A stretch of 64,000 bases of DNA from Melghirimyces algeriensis. GTDB taxonomy: Bacteria > Bacillota > Bacilli > Thermoactinomycetales > DSM-45169. The notes under the pieces were generated by a model, which was not told the origin of the DNA, searched no databases, and worked only from the letters and a program-made list of their open reading frames with translations. How positions within the stretch are numbered: the stretch's first letter is position 1; every line of letters starts with the position of its first letter. Position numbers and translations under genes: made by a program. The stretch covers positions 100,284 through 164,283 of the forward strand of contig NZ_FXTI01000007.1 of assembly GCF_900182565.1 (NCBI RefSeq), given 5' to 3'. Shown piece after piece: positions 35,715 to 45,187 of this stretch.

Positions 35715-35802
35715 AATATGTTAGAAAAAGCTTAAAAATCGTTCTGCCCATGATTAACCAGCGTGCATTTGGGCCACACTGCCGGATAGGAGGTGGGTTC
35801 GG

Positions 35803-35982
35803 ATGTACTATGTCATTCTTGATTCAGAAAAATATCCCCTGTCCATTCTTCATGAAGACCAGTATTTCCAGTGGTATAATCCAATGAAGCGGGACCATCG
35901 GGTGGAATTCAGGGGTTCGATGAACCAATGTTACTCCTATGTTTCAAGAAGAGAGCAAAATCCACAACACCCTCTTATTTGA
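35803..35982 (+). CDS. 59-aa hypothetical protein
   Basis: ATG-started frame with an excellent GGAGGTGGGTTCGG site. It encodes YYVILDSEKYPLSILHED and ends SRREQNPQHPLI. Beta-rich, Tyr-rich, no recognised family. It is followed by a strong hairpin at 36009-36051, which supports a real gene. Confidence 0.6.
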   Translation: MYYVILDSEKYPLSILHEDQYFQWYNPMKRDHRVEFRGSMNQCYSYVSRREQNPQHPLI

Positions 35983-36008
35983 CAGAATATTTCCAGAAAC
36001 AATGAATG

Positions 36009-36051
36009 AGCACCACCCCTTAAGCATGGACTGCTTTTAAGGGGTGGTGCT
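36009..36051. terminator. terminator between the 59-aa gene and the YbjQ gene
   Basis: AGCACCACCCCTTAA and TTAAGGGGTGGTGCT are perfect 15-bp arms around 13 bases. It can serve both convergent genes. Confidence 0.75.
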
Positions 36052-36110
36052 TCCGTAAAAAAGGTACTAAACCTGTGAAGCCAAAGTGGGTTGTCAATAC
36101 TTCCCCCACA

Positions 36111-36431
36111 TCACTCCTCTTCTAACAATACGGCCGTCCCATAGGCAATAATCTCAGAAGCCCCATCCATCACAGCAGAGGTTTGCAAGCGAAAGGCAAC
36201 AATAGCGTTGGCTCCTTTTTTTTCCGCCTCTTCTACCATCCGCTCAATAGCCATCTGACGTGCCTCTGCCATCATTTCGGTGTAATCTTTGATTTCACCA
36301 CCCACCAGCGTTCTAAGACCGGCCATAAGATCCCGACCAATATGTTTTGCCCGAACTGTGCTTCCCTTTACATAGCCCTTCAATTCCTTGACTGTTCGGT
36401 TGGGCACCTGTTCAGTCGTCACGATCATCAT
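36111..36431 (-). CDS. YbjQ family (UPF0145) protein
   Basis: A 106-aa protein with TTEQVPNRTVKELKGYVKG, RAKHIGRDLMAGLRTLVGGEIKDYTEM (partly quoted) and the C-terminal GTAVLLE, the pattern of YbjQ/UPF0145. It forms pentameric barrels in known structures; function unknown, sometimes called heavy-metal binding. Two ATGs follow GGAGGAAG. Confidence 0.88.
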   Translation of the reverse strand: MMIVTTEQVPNRTVKELKGYVKGSTVRAKHIGRDLMAGLRTLVGGEIKDYTEMMAEARQMAIERMVEEAEKKGANAIVAFRLQTSAVMDGASEIIAYGTAVLLEEE

Positions 36432-36687
36432 TTTTTTCTTCCTCCTTTTTTCTTTCCTATTCCAACATTCAAGTCTAAAGCGTTAGAAACAGTAGACAGG
36501 AACAAGACATCAATGAAGAACAGGATAAAAAATCCAGTTCGAGCGACGCCAACATCAATCATATTTTAACCATTCTTTCATAACAAAACCACTCAGTCCC
36601 TCACCATGACTCACTGCTTCCAGATTACCATCAGGGAATCAAAGCAAGAAACCCAGAACCATCCAGACTCCCCCAAAGCACGTTGTC

Positions 36688-36772
36688 CAAAAAAGAAAGG
36701 ATGTGTCAGAACCTCTCCAATGCGATCGAGGATTCCAGTACACATCCCAAGCCACCCAGCATATTCAATCGG
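36688..36772. repeat. dispersed repeat copy B (IS/MITE relic)
   Basis: Similar to 4495-4580 over about 85 bp, with one or two small gaps. The rest of the 386-bp gap 36432-36817 holds no gene I can support. Confidence 0.55.
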
Positions 36773-36817
36773 CTTGAATGGCAAGCATGAAAACTTAGCC
36801 ATGACGGCAGCGCTTTT

Positions 36818-37786
36818 TTATCCGTTTGACCTTGTTTTCGCAGTACGCTTTTTGCGTATTGGAGGAAGCAGCTTTCCTTTTCTAAGCGTCCGTTCCGGTG
36901 TCCAAGTGGAAGGATCATTCTCATCAAACTGCTCCAGATACTTGATTACTTCACGGGTAATCGGTGTTGGTGTAGAGGCTCCAGCTGTAACTCCTACATA
37001 ACTTTTTCCTTTCAACCATTCCACATCGATTTCTGTGACATCGCTGACCCGATAAGCCTCCACTCCGGCTATCTCTTTCGCTACCTGAGCCAGACGCCGA
37101 GAATTATTACTGCGTGGATCACCCACAACGATTACCAATTCGGTCTTTCCCGCTTGTTCGGCCACCGCTTCTTGCCGTTCCTGAGTGGCCAGGCAGATTT
37201 CATTTACAATCTCAGCATGAGGATACTTCTCATGGACCTTTTTCATCAACAAGCGGGTATCCCACTGACTCATTGTTGTCTGATTGGTAATAATGATTTT
37301 ATCAGACCGGATGTTGAGTGTTTCCACATCTTCTTCTCTCTCGATCAGATGGACGTGACCTGGTGCCACGCCAAGCGCTCCTTCCGGTTCAGGATGGCCT
37401 CTCTTGCCAATATATGCCACTTCATAACCCTCAGCCACTTTTTCCCGGATCAGATCATGTGTCCGTGTCACATCCGGACAAGTGGCATCCACCACAGTCA
37501 AACCCTTTTCGCGGGCCCTCTTTCTGACCTCCGGAGATACTCCGTGTGCTGTAAAAATAACCGTTCCTTTGTCCACTTTTTCCAAAAGATCCAGTCGGCT
37601 TTCGCCGTCCAAAGTAATAATCTCCTCTTCTTTGAAAGCCTCTACAACATGCTGATTGTGAACAATCATTCCCAAGATATAAATCGGGCGTGGAAGATCC
37701 AGGTTTTTAGCCGCCTCACGGGCCAATACCATGGCATCCACAACACCGTAACAATAACCCCGGGGGGTAATTCGCAATACATCCAT
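36818..37786 (-). CDS. ispH: 4-hydroxy-3-methylbut-2-enyl diphosphate reductase (IspH)
   Basis: A 322-aa iron-sulfur enzyme, last step of the MEP isoprenoid pathway. Cluster cysteines are Cys12 (PRGYCYGV), one in DATCPDVT and one in NEICLATQ; the catalytic Glu/Thr region IITNQTTMS and GDPRSNNSRRL are present. I start at the ATG at 37786 (DVLRITPRGYC) behind GGGGAGGGAATACCG. The basic C-terminal tail (LLPPIRKKRTAKTRSNG) is slightly longer than usual. Confidence 0.95.
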   Translation of the reverse strand: MDVLRITPRGYCYGVVDAMVLAREAAKNLDLPRPIYILGMIVHNQHVVEAFKEEEIITLDGESRLDLLEKVDKGTVIFTAHGVSPEVRKRAREKGLTVVDATCPDVTRTHDLIREKVAEGYEVAYIGKRGHPEPEGALGVAPGHVHLIEREEDVETLNIRSDKIIITNQTTMSQWDTRLLMKKVHEKYPHAEIVNEICLATQERQEAVAEQAGKTELVIVVGDPRSNNSRRLAQVAKEIAGVEAYRVSDVTEIDVEWLKGKSYVGVTAGASTPTPITREVIKYLEQFDENDPSTWTPERTLRKGKLLPPIRKKRTAKTRSNG

Positions 37787-37992
37787 CGGTATTCCCTCCC
37801 CGACCTGTTGGCCGTTCAAAAACATTCCCTGTCATTATATCGCATTTCAAAGGGATGACCAAGGAGAAACAAGACCCGGTTTTAACAAGTACTTCATTGA
37901 AAATAGGCATGTTTAACAGGTACAGTTGCCCCAGAAAAAACATAAAATGCATTGTATCCTGAGATTTTATCCACTTAAAAGGAGTGATTCCC

Positions 37993-38331
37993 GTGGGTGA
38001 AAAACCGAAAAAGCCCATGCACCCCAAATATCCATACAAGAAAAAACCGATGCCTCCAAAATATCCACCCATGCCCCCCAAGTGCCCGCCCATGCACATG
38101 CCCTACATGCCAATGATGAACCCTCATCATATGGACATGAATCCCTATCATATGGATATGAACCCTCATATGGGAACCTACATGAATCCACATATGATGT
38201 ACAATTACATGAAAATGTGCCACCGGATGGAGCGTCAGATGATGAAAGACTATATGATGCAATGTGGAGCCCCACCTTATGAAAGTTCCAGTTGCGATAT
38301 GTACCGTGAAAGCAGCCATTGTGGCTGTTAA
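37993..38331 (+). CDS. Met/Pro/His-rich low-complexity protein, possible spore-coat protein
   Basis: A 112-aa protein with an N-terminal Lys/Pro/Tyr part (KPMHPKYPYKKKPMPPKYPP), a centre of near-repeats (HHMDMNPYHMDMNPHMG) and a Cys-containing tail ending SSHCGC. Methionine makes up about a fifth of it. This looks like a spore coat or metal-binding protein, but I know no family. GTG at 37993 with AAAGGAGTGATTCCC. A possible mother-cell (sigma-E/K) -10, CATAAAAT, lies about 45 bp upstream. Confidence 0.7.
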   Translation: MGEKPKKPMHPKYPYKKKPMPPKYPPMPPKCPPMHMPYMPMMNPHHMDMNPYHMDMNPHMGTYMNPHMMYNYMKMCHRMERQMMKDYMMQCGAPPYESSSCDMYRESSHCGC

Positions 38332-38342
38332 GTCCGTTGTTT

Positions 38343-38372
38343 AAAACCTCCCTTTTTTCTCAGGGAGGTTTT
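38343..38372. terminator. bidirectional terminator
   Basis: AAAACCTCCC and GGGAGGTTTT pair perfectly around ten bases; TTGTTATTT follows on the plus side. Shared by the Met-rich gene and the convergent 37-aa gene. Confidence 0.8.
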
Positions 38373-38384
38373 GTTATTTGGATC

Positions 38385-38498
38385 TTATTTGTTCTTGTTT
38401 TTTCCTCGTTCCCGAATATAAAGAACCATCAGAATCGCAGAAACGATCATCATAAAAAACAACAGAATCTCCGTATTCAACAAACCGGCAAAAGACAA
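38385..38498 (-). CDS. 37-aa single-span membrane protein
   Basis: TTG-started frame behind GGAGAGGAGGCTTGGGA. It encodes SFAGLLNTEILLFFMMIVSA, a hydrophobic run and a basic tail (YIRERGKNKNK), a type I small membrane protein. An alternative TTG two codons upstream lies too close to the site. The terminator directly after it supports expression. Confidence 0.5.
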   Translation of the reverse strand: MSFAGLLNTEILLFFMMIVSAILMVLYIRERGKNKNK

Positions 38499-38603
38499 TC
38501 CCAAGCCTCCTCTCCAAAAGAAGGAATTTCAGTTCTACCAAGATATACTATAAAGTCTACCGGTTTGTACAGGAAAAAATATACTCCAAAGAAAGTGAAC
38601 ATA

Positions 38604-40466
38604 TCACTTCTGTTCGAACGCAACAGGAGTCTTCTGCTTTTGTCGGCTCCGGATATACCGGGTTAACTCCGCTGTCATCTTCCAATAATGAAAAGGAGTG
38701 ATCAGGTAGATCCCTTTGAAATATTTCATGGCCTCATCCAACAGTTCTTTGGCCATTTCCACTCCGAGAACACGTGCCTGAGATGCATTCATCCCTTCCA
38801 GTTGCTTGATCACCCGATCCGGAATTTTCACCCCAGGCAGTTCATGATGAAGAAATAACGCATTTCGGTAGCTGGTCAATGGCATAATTCCGATAAAAAT
38901 GGGAACAGGAATCTCTTTTGTCGCTTGATAAACATTTTGGATGGATTCCACATCATAGACGGGTTGGGTCATAATATAGTCCGCTCCAGCTTCCACCTTT
39001 TTCTTCAATCTTCCCACTGCCGCTTCCATCCGCGAAACATTGGGGTTAAACGCGGCTCCCACTACAAATTGCGCCTTCTGCTTCAACGGCTTACCTGAAA
39101 AAGAGATTCCTTCATTCAATTGTTTTACCATGCGGATCAAATCGAAAGAATTTACATCATAAATGGAACTGGCCCCCGGTAAATCCCCAATCCGGGTCGG
39201 ATCGCCCGTAATCACCAAAATTTGATGGATTCCCAGTGCATGAAGCCCCATCAGGTGCGACTGTTGACCGATCAGATTTCGATCCCGGCAGGTAATATGG
39301 ACCAAAGGCTCCGATTCTGTCCGTTGTTTCATAATAGAAGCAAGAGCCATATTGCTCATTCGGGTGGTCGCCATAGAATTGTCTGCTAAAGTGATGGCAT
39401 CCACTCCTGATTTGTTTAACTGTTCGCAACCATATAGATAATCATGAATATCCAAATCTTTTGGGGAATCAAATTCCACAATAACCGTTGTCTCATTGCG
39501 CACCTTTTCTACCAAAGTGGGTTGGGTGCGCACCTCCAACCGAGGGCGTTCCATCTTCTCTTCCACCAAGTCCGGATTTATCCGTGGCATGGGAGATAAG
39601 CCCTCAAGGGCTTCAGACATGGCCTGAATATGATCCGGCGTGGTGCCACAGCACCCTCCAATCAGGTGAACACCCTGTTCGCGCAAAGCCATAGCCCGAT
39701 CTTTAAAATAGTCCGGTGTGGAAGCGTATTGGAACCCCTCATCCGTCATTCCAAGCCGACCTGCATTGGGATAAGCGGAAAGAATCAGCCCTTGGGGAAC
39801 CACCGTTTTTTCTAGTGCTCGCTGTATTTCTAACGGCCCCTGTCGACAATTGAGTCCCACCCCATCAGCACCATGTTTTTTCAACTGTTCGAAAGCGTCC
39901 GTTAAGGTATATCCATCGCGGGTTCGTCCCACTTCCATCATCGTGATTTGACACAAAATCGGTTTCTCTGTAAGTGTTCGGGCCGTCTCCAGTGCCAAAA
40001 TCAATTCCTCCAGATCCAGAAAGGTCTCCAGGATCAAACCATCCACACCGGCATACAGGAGAGCGGTTACCTGCTCTTCATACAGATCCCGGTATTCTGA
40101 CCGGGACCAATTGGGGACGCGACCGGCATTAATGGAACCCACCGCTCCGACGACATAAGCAGTATCCCCCGCAACCCGCCGGGCAATCGCCACAGACTCC
40201 CGATTGATACGAGTCACTTTTCCTTCCAATCCATATCGAGCCAGACGCTCTCGGTTGGCACCATACGTATTTGCCTCCAGGATTTTCGCCCCGGCTTGAA
40301 GATAACGACGGTGTACCTTCTCAATCCACTGAGGGCGTGTCAGAGAAAGCTCTTCCACCGGTATCCCCACAGGAATACCCAATTGATACAAATAAGTGGC
40401 CATCGCTCCGTCCCCCACCAACAATGAGCCCGTCAGGGCAGTGCCCAGATCCTGACGTTTCGCCAC
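38604..40466 (-). CDS. bifunctional homocysteine S-methyltransferase / methylenetetrahydrofolate reductase (YitJ)
   Basis: A 620-aa fusion. Residues 1-300 form a homocysteine S-methyltransferase domain (LVGDGAMATYL; zinc ligands in VGLNCR and GGCCGTTPDHIQ); from about 330 follows an FAD-dependent methylenetetrahydrofolate reductase (VIVEFDSPKDLD; VITGDPTRIGD; KVEAGADYIMTQPVYD). It supplies methyl-THF and perhaps methylates homocysteine. GTG at 40466 with GAGAGGGGGAAGAAGT, 16 bp after metH. Under the SAM-I riboswitch together with metH. Confidence 0.92.
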   Translation of the reverse strand: MAKRQDLGTALTGSLLVGDGAMATYLYQLGIPVGIPVEELSLTRPQWIEKVHRRYLQAGAKILEANTYGANRERLARYGLEGKVTRINRESVAIARRVAGDTAYVVGAVGSINAGRVPNWSRSEYRDLYEEQVTALLYAGVDGLILETFLDLEELILALETARTLTEKPILCQITMMEVGRTRDGYTLTDAFEQLKKHGADGVGLNCRQGPLEIQRALEKTVVPQGLILSAYPNAGRLGMTDEGFQYASTPDYFKDRAMALREQGVHLIGGCCGTTPDHIQAMSEALEGLSPMPRINPDLVEEKMERPRLEVRTQPTLVEKVRNETTVIVEFDSPKDLDIHDYLYGCEQLNKSGVDAITLADNSMATTRMSNMALASIMKQRTESEPLVHITCRDRNLIGQQSHLMGLHALGIHQILVITGDPTRIGDLPGASSIYDVNSFDLIRMVKQLNEGISFSGKPLKQKAQFVVGAAFNPNVSRMEAAVGRLKKKVEAGADYIMTQPVYDVESIQNVYQATKEIPVPIFIGIMPLTSYRNALFLHHELPGVKIPDRVIKQLEGMNASQARVLGVEMAKELLDEAMKYFKGIYLITPFHYWKMTAELTRYIRSRQKQKTPVAFEQK

Positions 40467-40482
40467 ACTTCTTCCCCCTCTC

Positions 40483-43400
40483 TCACATTGCATTGAAATA
40501 TCTCGCTTCAGGGTGGGAAAACACCATGGCTGAAACTGACGCTTCCGGCTCCATCATAAAACCGTCCGTCAATCGCACACCGATTGTCTCCGGTCTTAAC
40601 AACCGGAACAGTTTGGTTTGATCTTCCAGATCCGGGCAGGCTGGATAGCCGAATGATACCCGAATTCCCTGATAACGAGCAGAAAAACGCTCCCGCATCG
40701 TCATCTCTGCAGGGTCTGGAAATCCCCAGCGATCCCGCATGATATGATGGAGGCGTTCGGCGAAGGCCTCCGCCAGCTCAAGAGCAAATGCCTGAACCAT
40801 ATGCGAACGCAGATAATTCCCTGCCTCTTTCCACTTCTCCGCCCATTCGCGAATTCCTGAGCCAGCAGTCACCACCAGAAAACCAACATAGTCCATTACG
40901 CCTGAATCCCTTGAGCGCAGAAAATCGGTCAACGAAAGATAGGGAGATTTGCTTTGACGGGGAAAGGAGAAGGTTTCCAGAATTTTTTCTCCCGGATATT
41001 CCGGATCATAGATTTGAATGGTATCCCCATCGGACTGAGCCGGATAAAATCGGTAGATTCCATCTGCTCGAATCCCCTCGTTGTTTCGGAGATCCGTAAT
41101 CATATCATCCAACTCCCGTTTCAGGGTAACGGCCTTTTGATCCCCCTCGGATAGAAGCTGCTCCACATTTCCTTTCAGACCCAAATGTTTTCCAAACAAC
41201 ATCTGTTTATTGATATAAGGCTCCAGATAGGAAAGAGGATAATCCCTCAGGATATGGCGCTCCATGTCTGGAGGGAGGTAAACCGGAGCATTTCGGTCCA
41301 CTGTGGATGTACGAACCGCAACAGCCACACCGCCCTTTTCCTCCTCCAGGGAACGGCGCTTTTCCTCCCGTTGGGACGCTTTCTGCCGCGTACGGCGCAA
41401 TTCGTCCGCCAGATGCTGACGCTTCTTTGAATCCTTCAAGCGGTTGACCAACTCCAGACCGTTCATCGCATCTTTGGCATACAGAACCAATCCGTCATAT
41501 TGAGGAGCGATTCGTTGATCGGTAAATTTCCGAGTCAACGCTGCTCCGCCCACCAAGATGGGAAGGTCCAGGTCTGCCTCTTTCATGTCCTGGGCCGTAA
41601 GAACCATTTGTTGGGCAGACTTGACCAATAATCCCGACAAACCCACCATATCCGGCTTTTCTCGCCTGCAAGCCTCAATTAACTGCTCTGGTGGAACCTT
41701 GATTCCCAAATTTACCACCTGATACCCATTGTTGGACAAAATGATCTCCACCAGGTTTTTTCCAATATCATGAACATCCCCTTTAACGGTTGCCAGCACC
41801 ACTTTTCCTTTCGTCTCCGTACTTGCTTGATCCATATACGGCTCCAAAAACGCTACCGACGCTTTCATCACTTCAGCACTTTGCAAAACTTCTGCCACAA
41901 TAAGCTGATTGTCGTTAAAGAGACGTCCCACTTCATCCATCCCTTCCATCAAGGGACCATTAATAATCTCCAACGGTTGGTATTTTTCAAGCGCCTTTTC
42001 CAGATCGGGAATCAAGCCATCCTTACTTCCTTCCACCACATAACCGGCCAGTCGTTCCTCCAGCGACAGGTTTTTTTCAATCGCTTTTTTCTCTGGTTTC
42101 TTTTCCCGGTAAAAAGCGGTAAACTCCGCCAAAACCGCATCATAATTGTTTGCATCCGTTTGAAATAACAGATCCTCTGCCAATTTTCTTTCTTGATCAG
42201 GAATGGAGGCATAACGCTCCAGTTTCTCCGTATTGACAATAGCGTAGTCCAATCCTGCACGGGTGCAGTGGTAGAGAAAAACAGCGTTCAACACTTCCCG
42301 ACCGGCCGGAGGCAGTCCAAAAGAGACATTGGAAACACCGAGCACAATCCCACAGGCGGGTAAAACATCCTTAATTCGCTGGATTCCCTTCACTGTCTCT
42401 CCAGCGGAGCCAATATAAGCCGTATCACCCGTTCCAACGGGAAAAACGAGTGGATCAAAAATGATGTCCTCCGGCGGGATTCCGTATTGATTCACCAGAA
42501 GATCATAAGAACGTCTGGCGACATCCAATTTTTTATCCGCAGTGACAGCCATGCCCTCTTCATCGATGGTACCGACAACCACCGCTGCTCCATAACGATG
42601 AATCAGAGGAACCATCTCTGAAAAACGTTCCTCACCATCTTCCAGATTGATGGAGTTAATGATTCCCTTGCCCTGACACATCTTCAGAGCCTGCTCTACC
42701 ACCGTCGCATCTGTAGAATCGATCATCAAAGGCGTTTTTACTTTATTGACCGCATAGTGTAGGAACTTCTCCATGTCCTCGGCCTCATCCCGGTCTGGAT
42801 CAGCCAAACAAATGTCAATCACCTGCGCTCCGCCCTTTACCTGACGTCGGGCAATCTCGGAAGCCTCCTCGTATTTCCCCTCCTGAATCAGTCTCTTAAA
42901 TTTTCGGGACCCAATGACATTGGTCCGCTCTCCAACCAGAACAGGCCGATTGTCCGCTTCCAAAAACAACGGTTCTATTCCGGATATGGCAGACAGTGGT
43001 TCTGTTCGGGGCTGGCGTGGAACCTTTCCTTCCAACGCTTCTGCTATGGCCTGAACATGCTCCGGAGTCGTTCCACAGCATCCTCCAGCAGCATTTAGCC
43101 AACCCCTGTCCGCAAAAGCAGCCAATTTTTTGGCCAGCCCTTCCGGTGTCTCATGATAATTCCCGTCTTCATCAGGAAGGCCGGCGTTGGGATAACAGCT
43201 GACTCCACAATGTGCCAAACCTGATAACGTCCGCAGATGATCCTGCATAAACTCCGGTCCTGTCGCACAATTCAATCCCACGGTAATCGGATGGAGGTGC
43301 TGAATAGACAGATAAAAAGCTTCCACATTTTGACCAGCCAACATCGTACCCATGGGCTCAATCGTACCGGAGATCATCAGGGGAAGCTCCTTTTGCAGAT

Positions 43401-43959
43401 CTTTGAAAGCCTGCTCCATTCCGATCCCTGCCGCTTTAATATTAAGTGTATCCTGAGCGGTTTCCAATAGAAGAACATCCACCCCTCCTTGGATCAAGCC
43501 CCGGACTTGCTCCCGATACGCCTGAACCAACACATCAAACGTCACCCCGCCTGTAACTGACAGAGTCTTGGTGGTTGGCCCCAATGCTCCTGCCACATAC
43601 CGGGGATGCTGTGGTGTGGAGTATCGTTCGGCCGCTTTTACAGCACAGACCGCCGCTTCACGGTTGATCACCTCTGTATGATCTTCCAGACCATAATCTG
43701 CCAACACTACAGATGTAGCTCCAAAGGTATTGGTTTCAATCACATCCGCTCCGGCTTCCAAATATCGTTCATGGATGTTGCCAATCATCTCAGGGCGTGT
43801 GATATTCAGGTATTCATTACAACCATCATAGGCCTCTCCTCCAAAATCATCTGCCGAAAGATCCATCACTTGCAGTTGGGTACCCATCGCCCCATCCAAA
43901 ATCAGGATCTTCTCTTTCATTCGCTCTTGAATCGGTTTTTTCCCCTCTGTGCCCACCAT
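40483..43959 (-). CDS. metH: cobalamin-dependent methionine synthase (MetH)
   Basis: A 1158-aa four-module enzyme: homocysteine-binding (residues 1-330, GGCCGTTPEHVQ), methyl-THF-binding (about 350-610), cobalamin-binding (about 640-870, with DVHDIGKN carrying the B12 His), and a C-terminal SAM reactivation domain (YPACPDLEDQ). It makes methionine from homocysteine. Shorter than E. coli MetH (1227) but normal for Bacillales. The start ATG follows AAAGGGTTGATGAATCC. Regulated by the riboswitch directly upstream. Confidence 0.96.
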   Translation of the reverse strand: MVGTEGKKPIQERMKEKILILDGAMGTQLQVMDLSADDFGGEAYDGCNEYLNITRPEMIGNIHERYLEAGADVIETNTFGATSVVLADYGLEDHTEVINREAAVCAVKAAERYSTPQHPRYVAGALGPTTKTLSVTGGVTFDVLVQAYREQVRGLIQGGVDVLLLETAQDTLNIKAAGIGMEQAFKDLQKELPLMISGTIEPMGTMLAGQNVEAFYLSIQHLHPITVGLNCATGPEFMQDHLRTLSGLAHCGVSCYPNAGLPDEDGNYHETPEGLAKKLAAFADRGWLNAAGGCCGTTPEHVQAIAEALEGKVPRQPRTEPLSAISGIEPLFLEADNRPVLVGERTNVIGSRKFKRLIQEGKYEEASEIARRQVKGGAQVIDICLADPDRDEAEDMEKFLHYAVNKVKTPLMIDSTDATVVEQALKMCQGKGIINSINLEDGEERFSEMVPLIHRYGAAVVVGTIDEEGMAVTADKKLDVARRSYDLLVNQYGIPPEDIIFDPLVFPVGTGDTAYIGSAGETVKGIQRIKDVLPACGIVLGVSNVSFGLPPAGREVLNAVFLYHCTRAGLDYAIVNTEKLERYASIPDQERKLAEDLLFQTDANNYDAVLAEFTAFYREKKPEKKAIEKNLSLEERLAGYVVEGSKDGLIPDLEKALEKYQPLEIINGPLMEGMDEVGRLFNDNQLIVAEVLQSAEVMKASVAFLEPYMDQASTETKGKVVLATVKGDVHDIGKNLVEIILSNNGYQVVNLGIKVPPEQLIEACRREKPDMVGLSGLLVKSAQQMVLTAQDMKEADLDLPILVGGAALTRKFTDQRIAPQYDGLVLYAKDAMNGLELVNRLKDSKKRQHLADELRRTRQKASQREEKRRSLEEEKGGVAVAVRTSTVDRNAPVYLPPDMERHILRDYPLSYLEPYINKQMLFGKHLGLKGNVEQLLSEGDQKAVTLKRELDDMITDLRNNEGIRADGIYRFYPAQSDGDTIQIYDPEYPGEKILETFSFPRQSKSPYLSLTDFLRSRDSGVMDYVGFLVVTAGSGIREWAEKWKEAGNYLRSHMVQAFALELAEAFAERLHHIMRDRWGFPDPAEMTMRERFSARYQGIRVSFGYPACPDLEDQTKLFRLLRPETIGVRLTDGFMMEPEASVSAMVFSHPEARYFNAM

Positions 43960-43985
43960 GGATTCATCAACCCTTTACAAAAAAT

Positions 43986-44156
43986 AAAAAAGATCCTTCA
44001 TCCTGGAAGATGAAAGATCCTGATCGTTGGTTTCATACAACACGGATCTCTCATCTGCCAGAGATTTTTACTCTGCAGGAATTGGCACCACACCGTGCAT
44101 GCACAGTAGGTTGCCGGGTTTCATCGGGCCAGTCCCTCCACCACTCTTGATAAGAG
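43986..44156 (-). promoter_or_regulatory. SAM-I (S-box) riboswitch with terminator
   Basis: Minus strand: P1 CTCTTATC (44156 on), AAGAGTGGTGGAGGGACTGG and CCCGATGAAACCCGGCAACC are the S-box core, and the aptamer closes with GATGAGAG (44055-44048). A terminator follows: GATCTTTCATC and GATGAAGGATC around TTCCAG, then TTTTTT (43986-44020). SAM binding should terminate transcription of metH-yitJ. Confidence 0.95.
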
Positions 44157-44199
44157 AAATCAAGAATATCCATTTGTGAACAACATTTAATTTCTATTT

Positions 44200-44228
44200 A
44201 CTATATGGAAAGATCGTACAATTGTCAA
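44200..44228 (-). promoter_or_regulatory. sigma-A promoter of metH-yitJ
   Basis: Minus strand TTGACA (44228-44223), 17-bp spacer, TATAGT (44205-44200), placing the start at about 44193, 37 bp before the riboswitch core. Confidence 0.85.
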
Positions 44229-44242
44229 CCCTTAAGAACCCA

Positions 44243-44596
44243 TCAGCTTCCTGTTTTCAGTTGATACCAATCCGTTTGATGAAGCAAATCTCCCAACTCA
44301 CGATCGGTCATCCAAGCCAGTTCTTCTGTGGAATAAAAGCAGGATGCCAGTTCAATAGCCGCTGGCCTCCACTTCATTGGGTCCACATGATAGTTATGCA
44401 CCTCTTGGGCATATCGAACAGTCGCTTCCCAAGACGCCTCCATAACTGAAAGGTAGTTTCCCACCAATCCTTTTCCAATACGATCCACCAGAGCATACCG
44501 TTGCGTATATTGAATGAAGTCTCCTTTGATAGGAGGTTTGCTTATTCCAAGGATTGAGTTCCATGGAACGATTACATAACCGTTAGTCCATTCCAT
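44243..44596 (-). CDS. hypothetical protein
   Basis: A 117-aa soluble protein, helical, rich in Trp and Tyr (MEWTNGYVIVPWNS; WMTDRELGDLLHQTDWYQ). No domain recognised. ATG at 44596 behind GGGGGGAGATGCA. It ends 14 bp before the metH -35 element and shares no evident role with metH. Confidence 0.65.
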   Translation of the reverse strand: MEWTNGYVIVPWNSILGISKPPIKGDFIQYTQRYALVDRIGKGLVGNYLSVMEASWEATVRYAQEVHNYHVDPMKWRPAAIELASCFYSTEELAWMTDRELGDLLHQTDWYQLKTGS

Positions 44597-44860
44597 TGCA
44601 TCTCCCCCCCTTTTTTTCTCCAGTATGACCACTGCGAAATATCGTTATTCTATTCAGAAAATATGCGGTTTCTTCATATCAAATGTTTTACCTCATCACT
44701 GAAAAGCACTCATCCATTCCCTTTCACAGGGAAACCCCTTCCCCATATGTACAATTTTCCTTTGAAACAAGAAATACAACAGGAATTAACACAGGCTTAA
44801 AAAAGCATACTGTTGGATGTGTTACCTTTAAGACAAAGGAACGAAAGGTGCTGATCCCTC

Positions 44861-45016
44861 ATGACGCTTCTGGATCTGGGCATTCTCCTGTTTGTGGTTG
44901 GTGTTCTGCTGTTTATGGGCATTTGGTATTTTAAAGAAGAAATGGAGCTGGCAAAACATCAACCCACTCCCAAGCAAAACAAACACCCACGGGAAAAACC
45001 TGTGTGCACGGATTGA
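44861..45016 (+). CDS. 51-aa single-span membrane protein
   Basis: ATG-started frame with AAAGGTG about 10 nt upstream. It encodes TLLDLGILLFVVGVLLFMGI, WYFKEEMELAKH and a polar Lys/Pro/His tail ending CTD: one membrane helix with a cytoplasmic tail. No known family. Confidence 0.5.
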   Translation: MTLLDLGILLFVVGVLLFMGIWYFKEEMELAKHQPTPKQNKHPREKPVCTD

Positions 45017-45187
45017 GAGGATCAGATTAGGCATTATTGTCTTCATTCAATAATTACCCCATACTCACCGTCAGACGTTTCCATAAACCTTCAAAGATGT
45101 TTTTTCACAATGGATTGCTCTATCCCCCTGTCCATTCTACTTCCAACAGGCTATACTAAAATACGTACTGTGATTCACAGGAAACCG

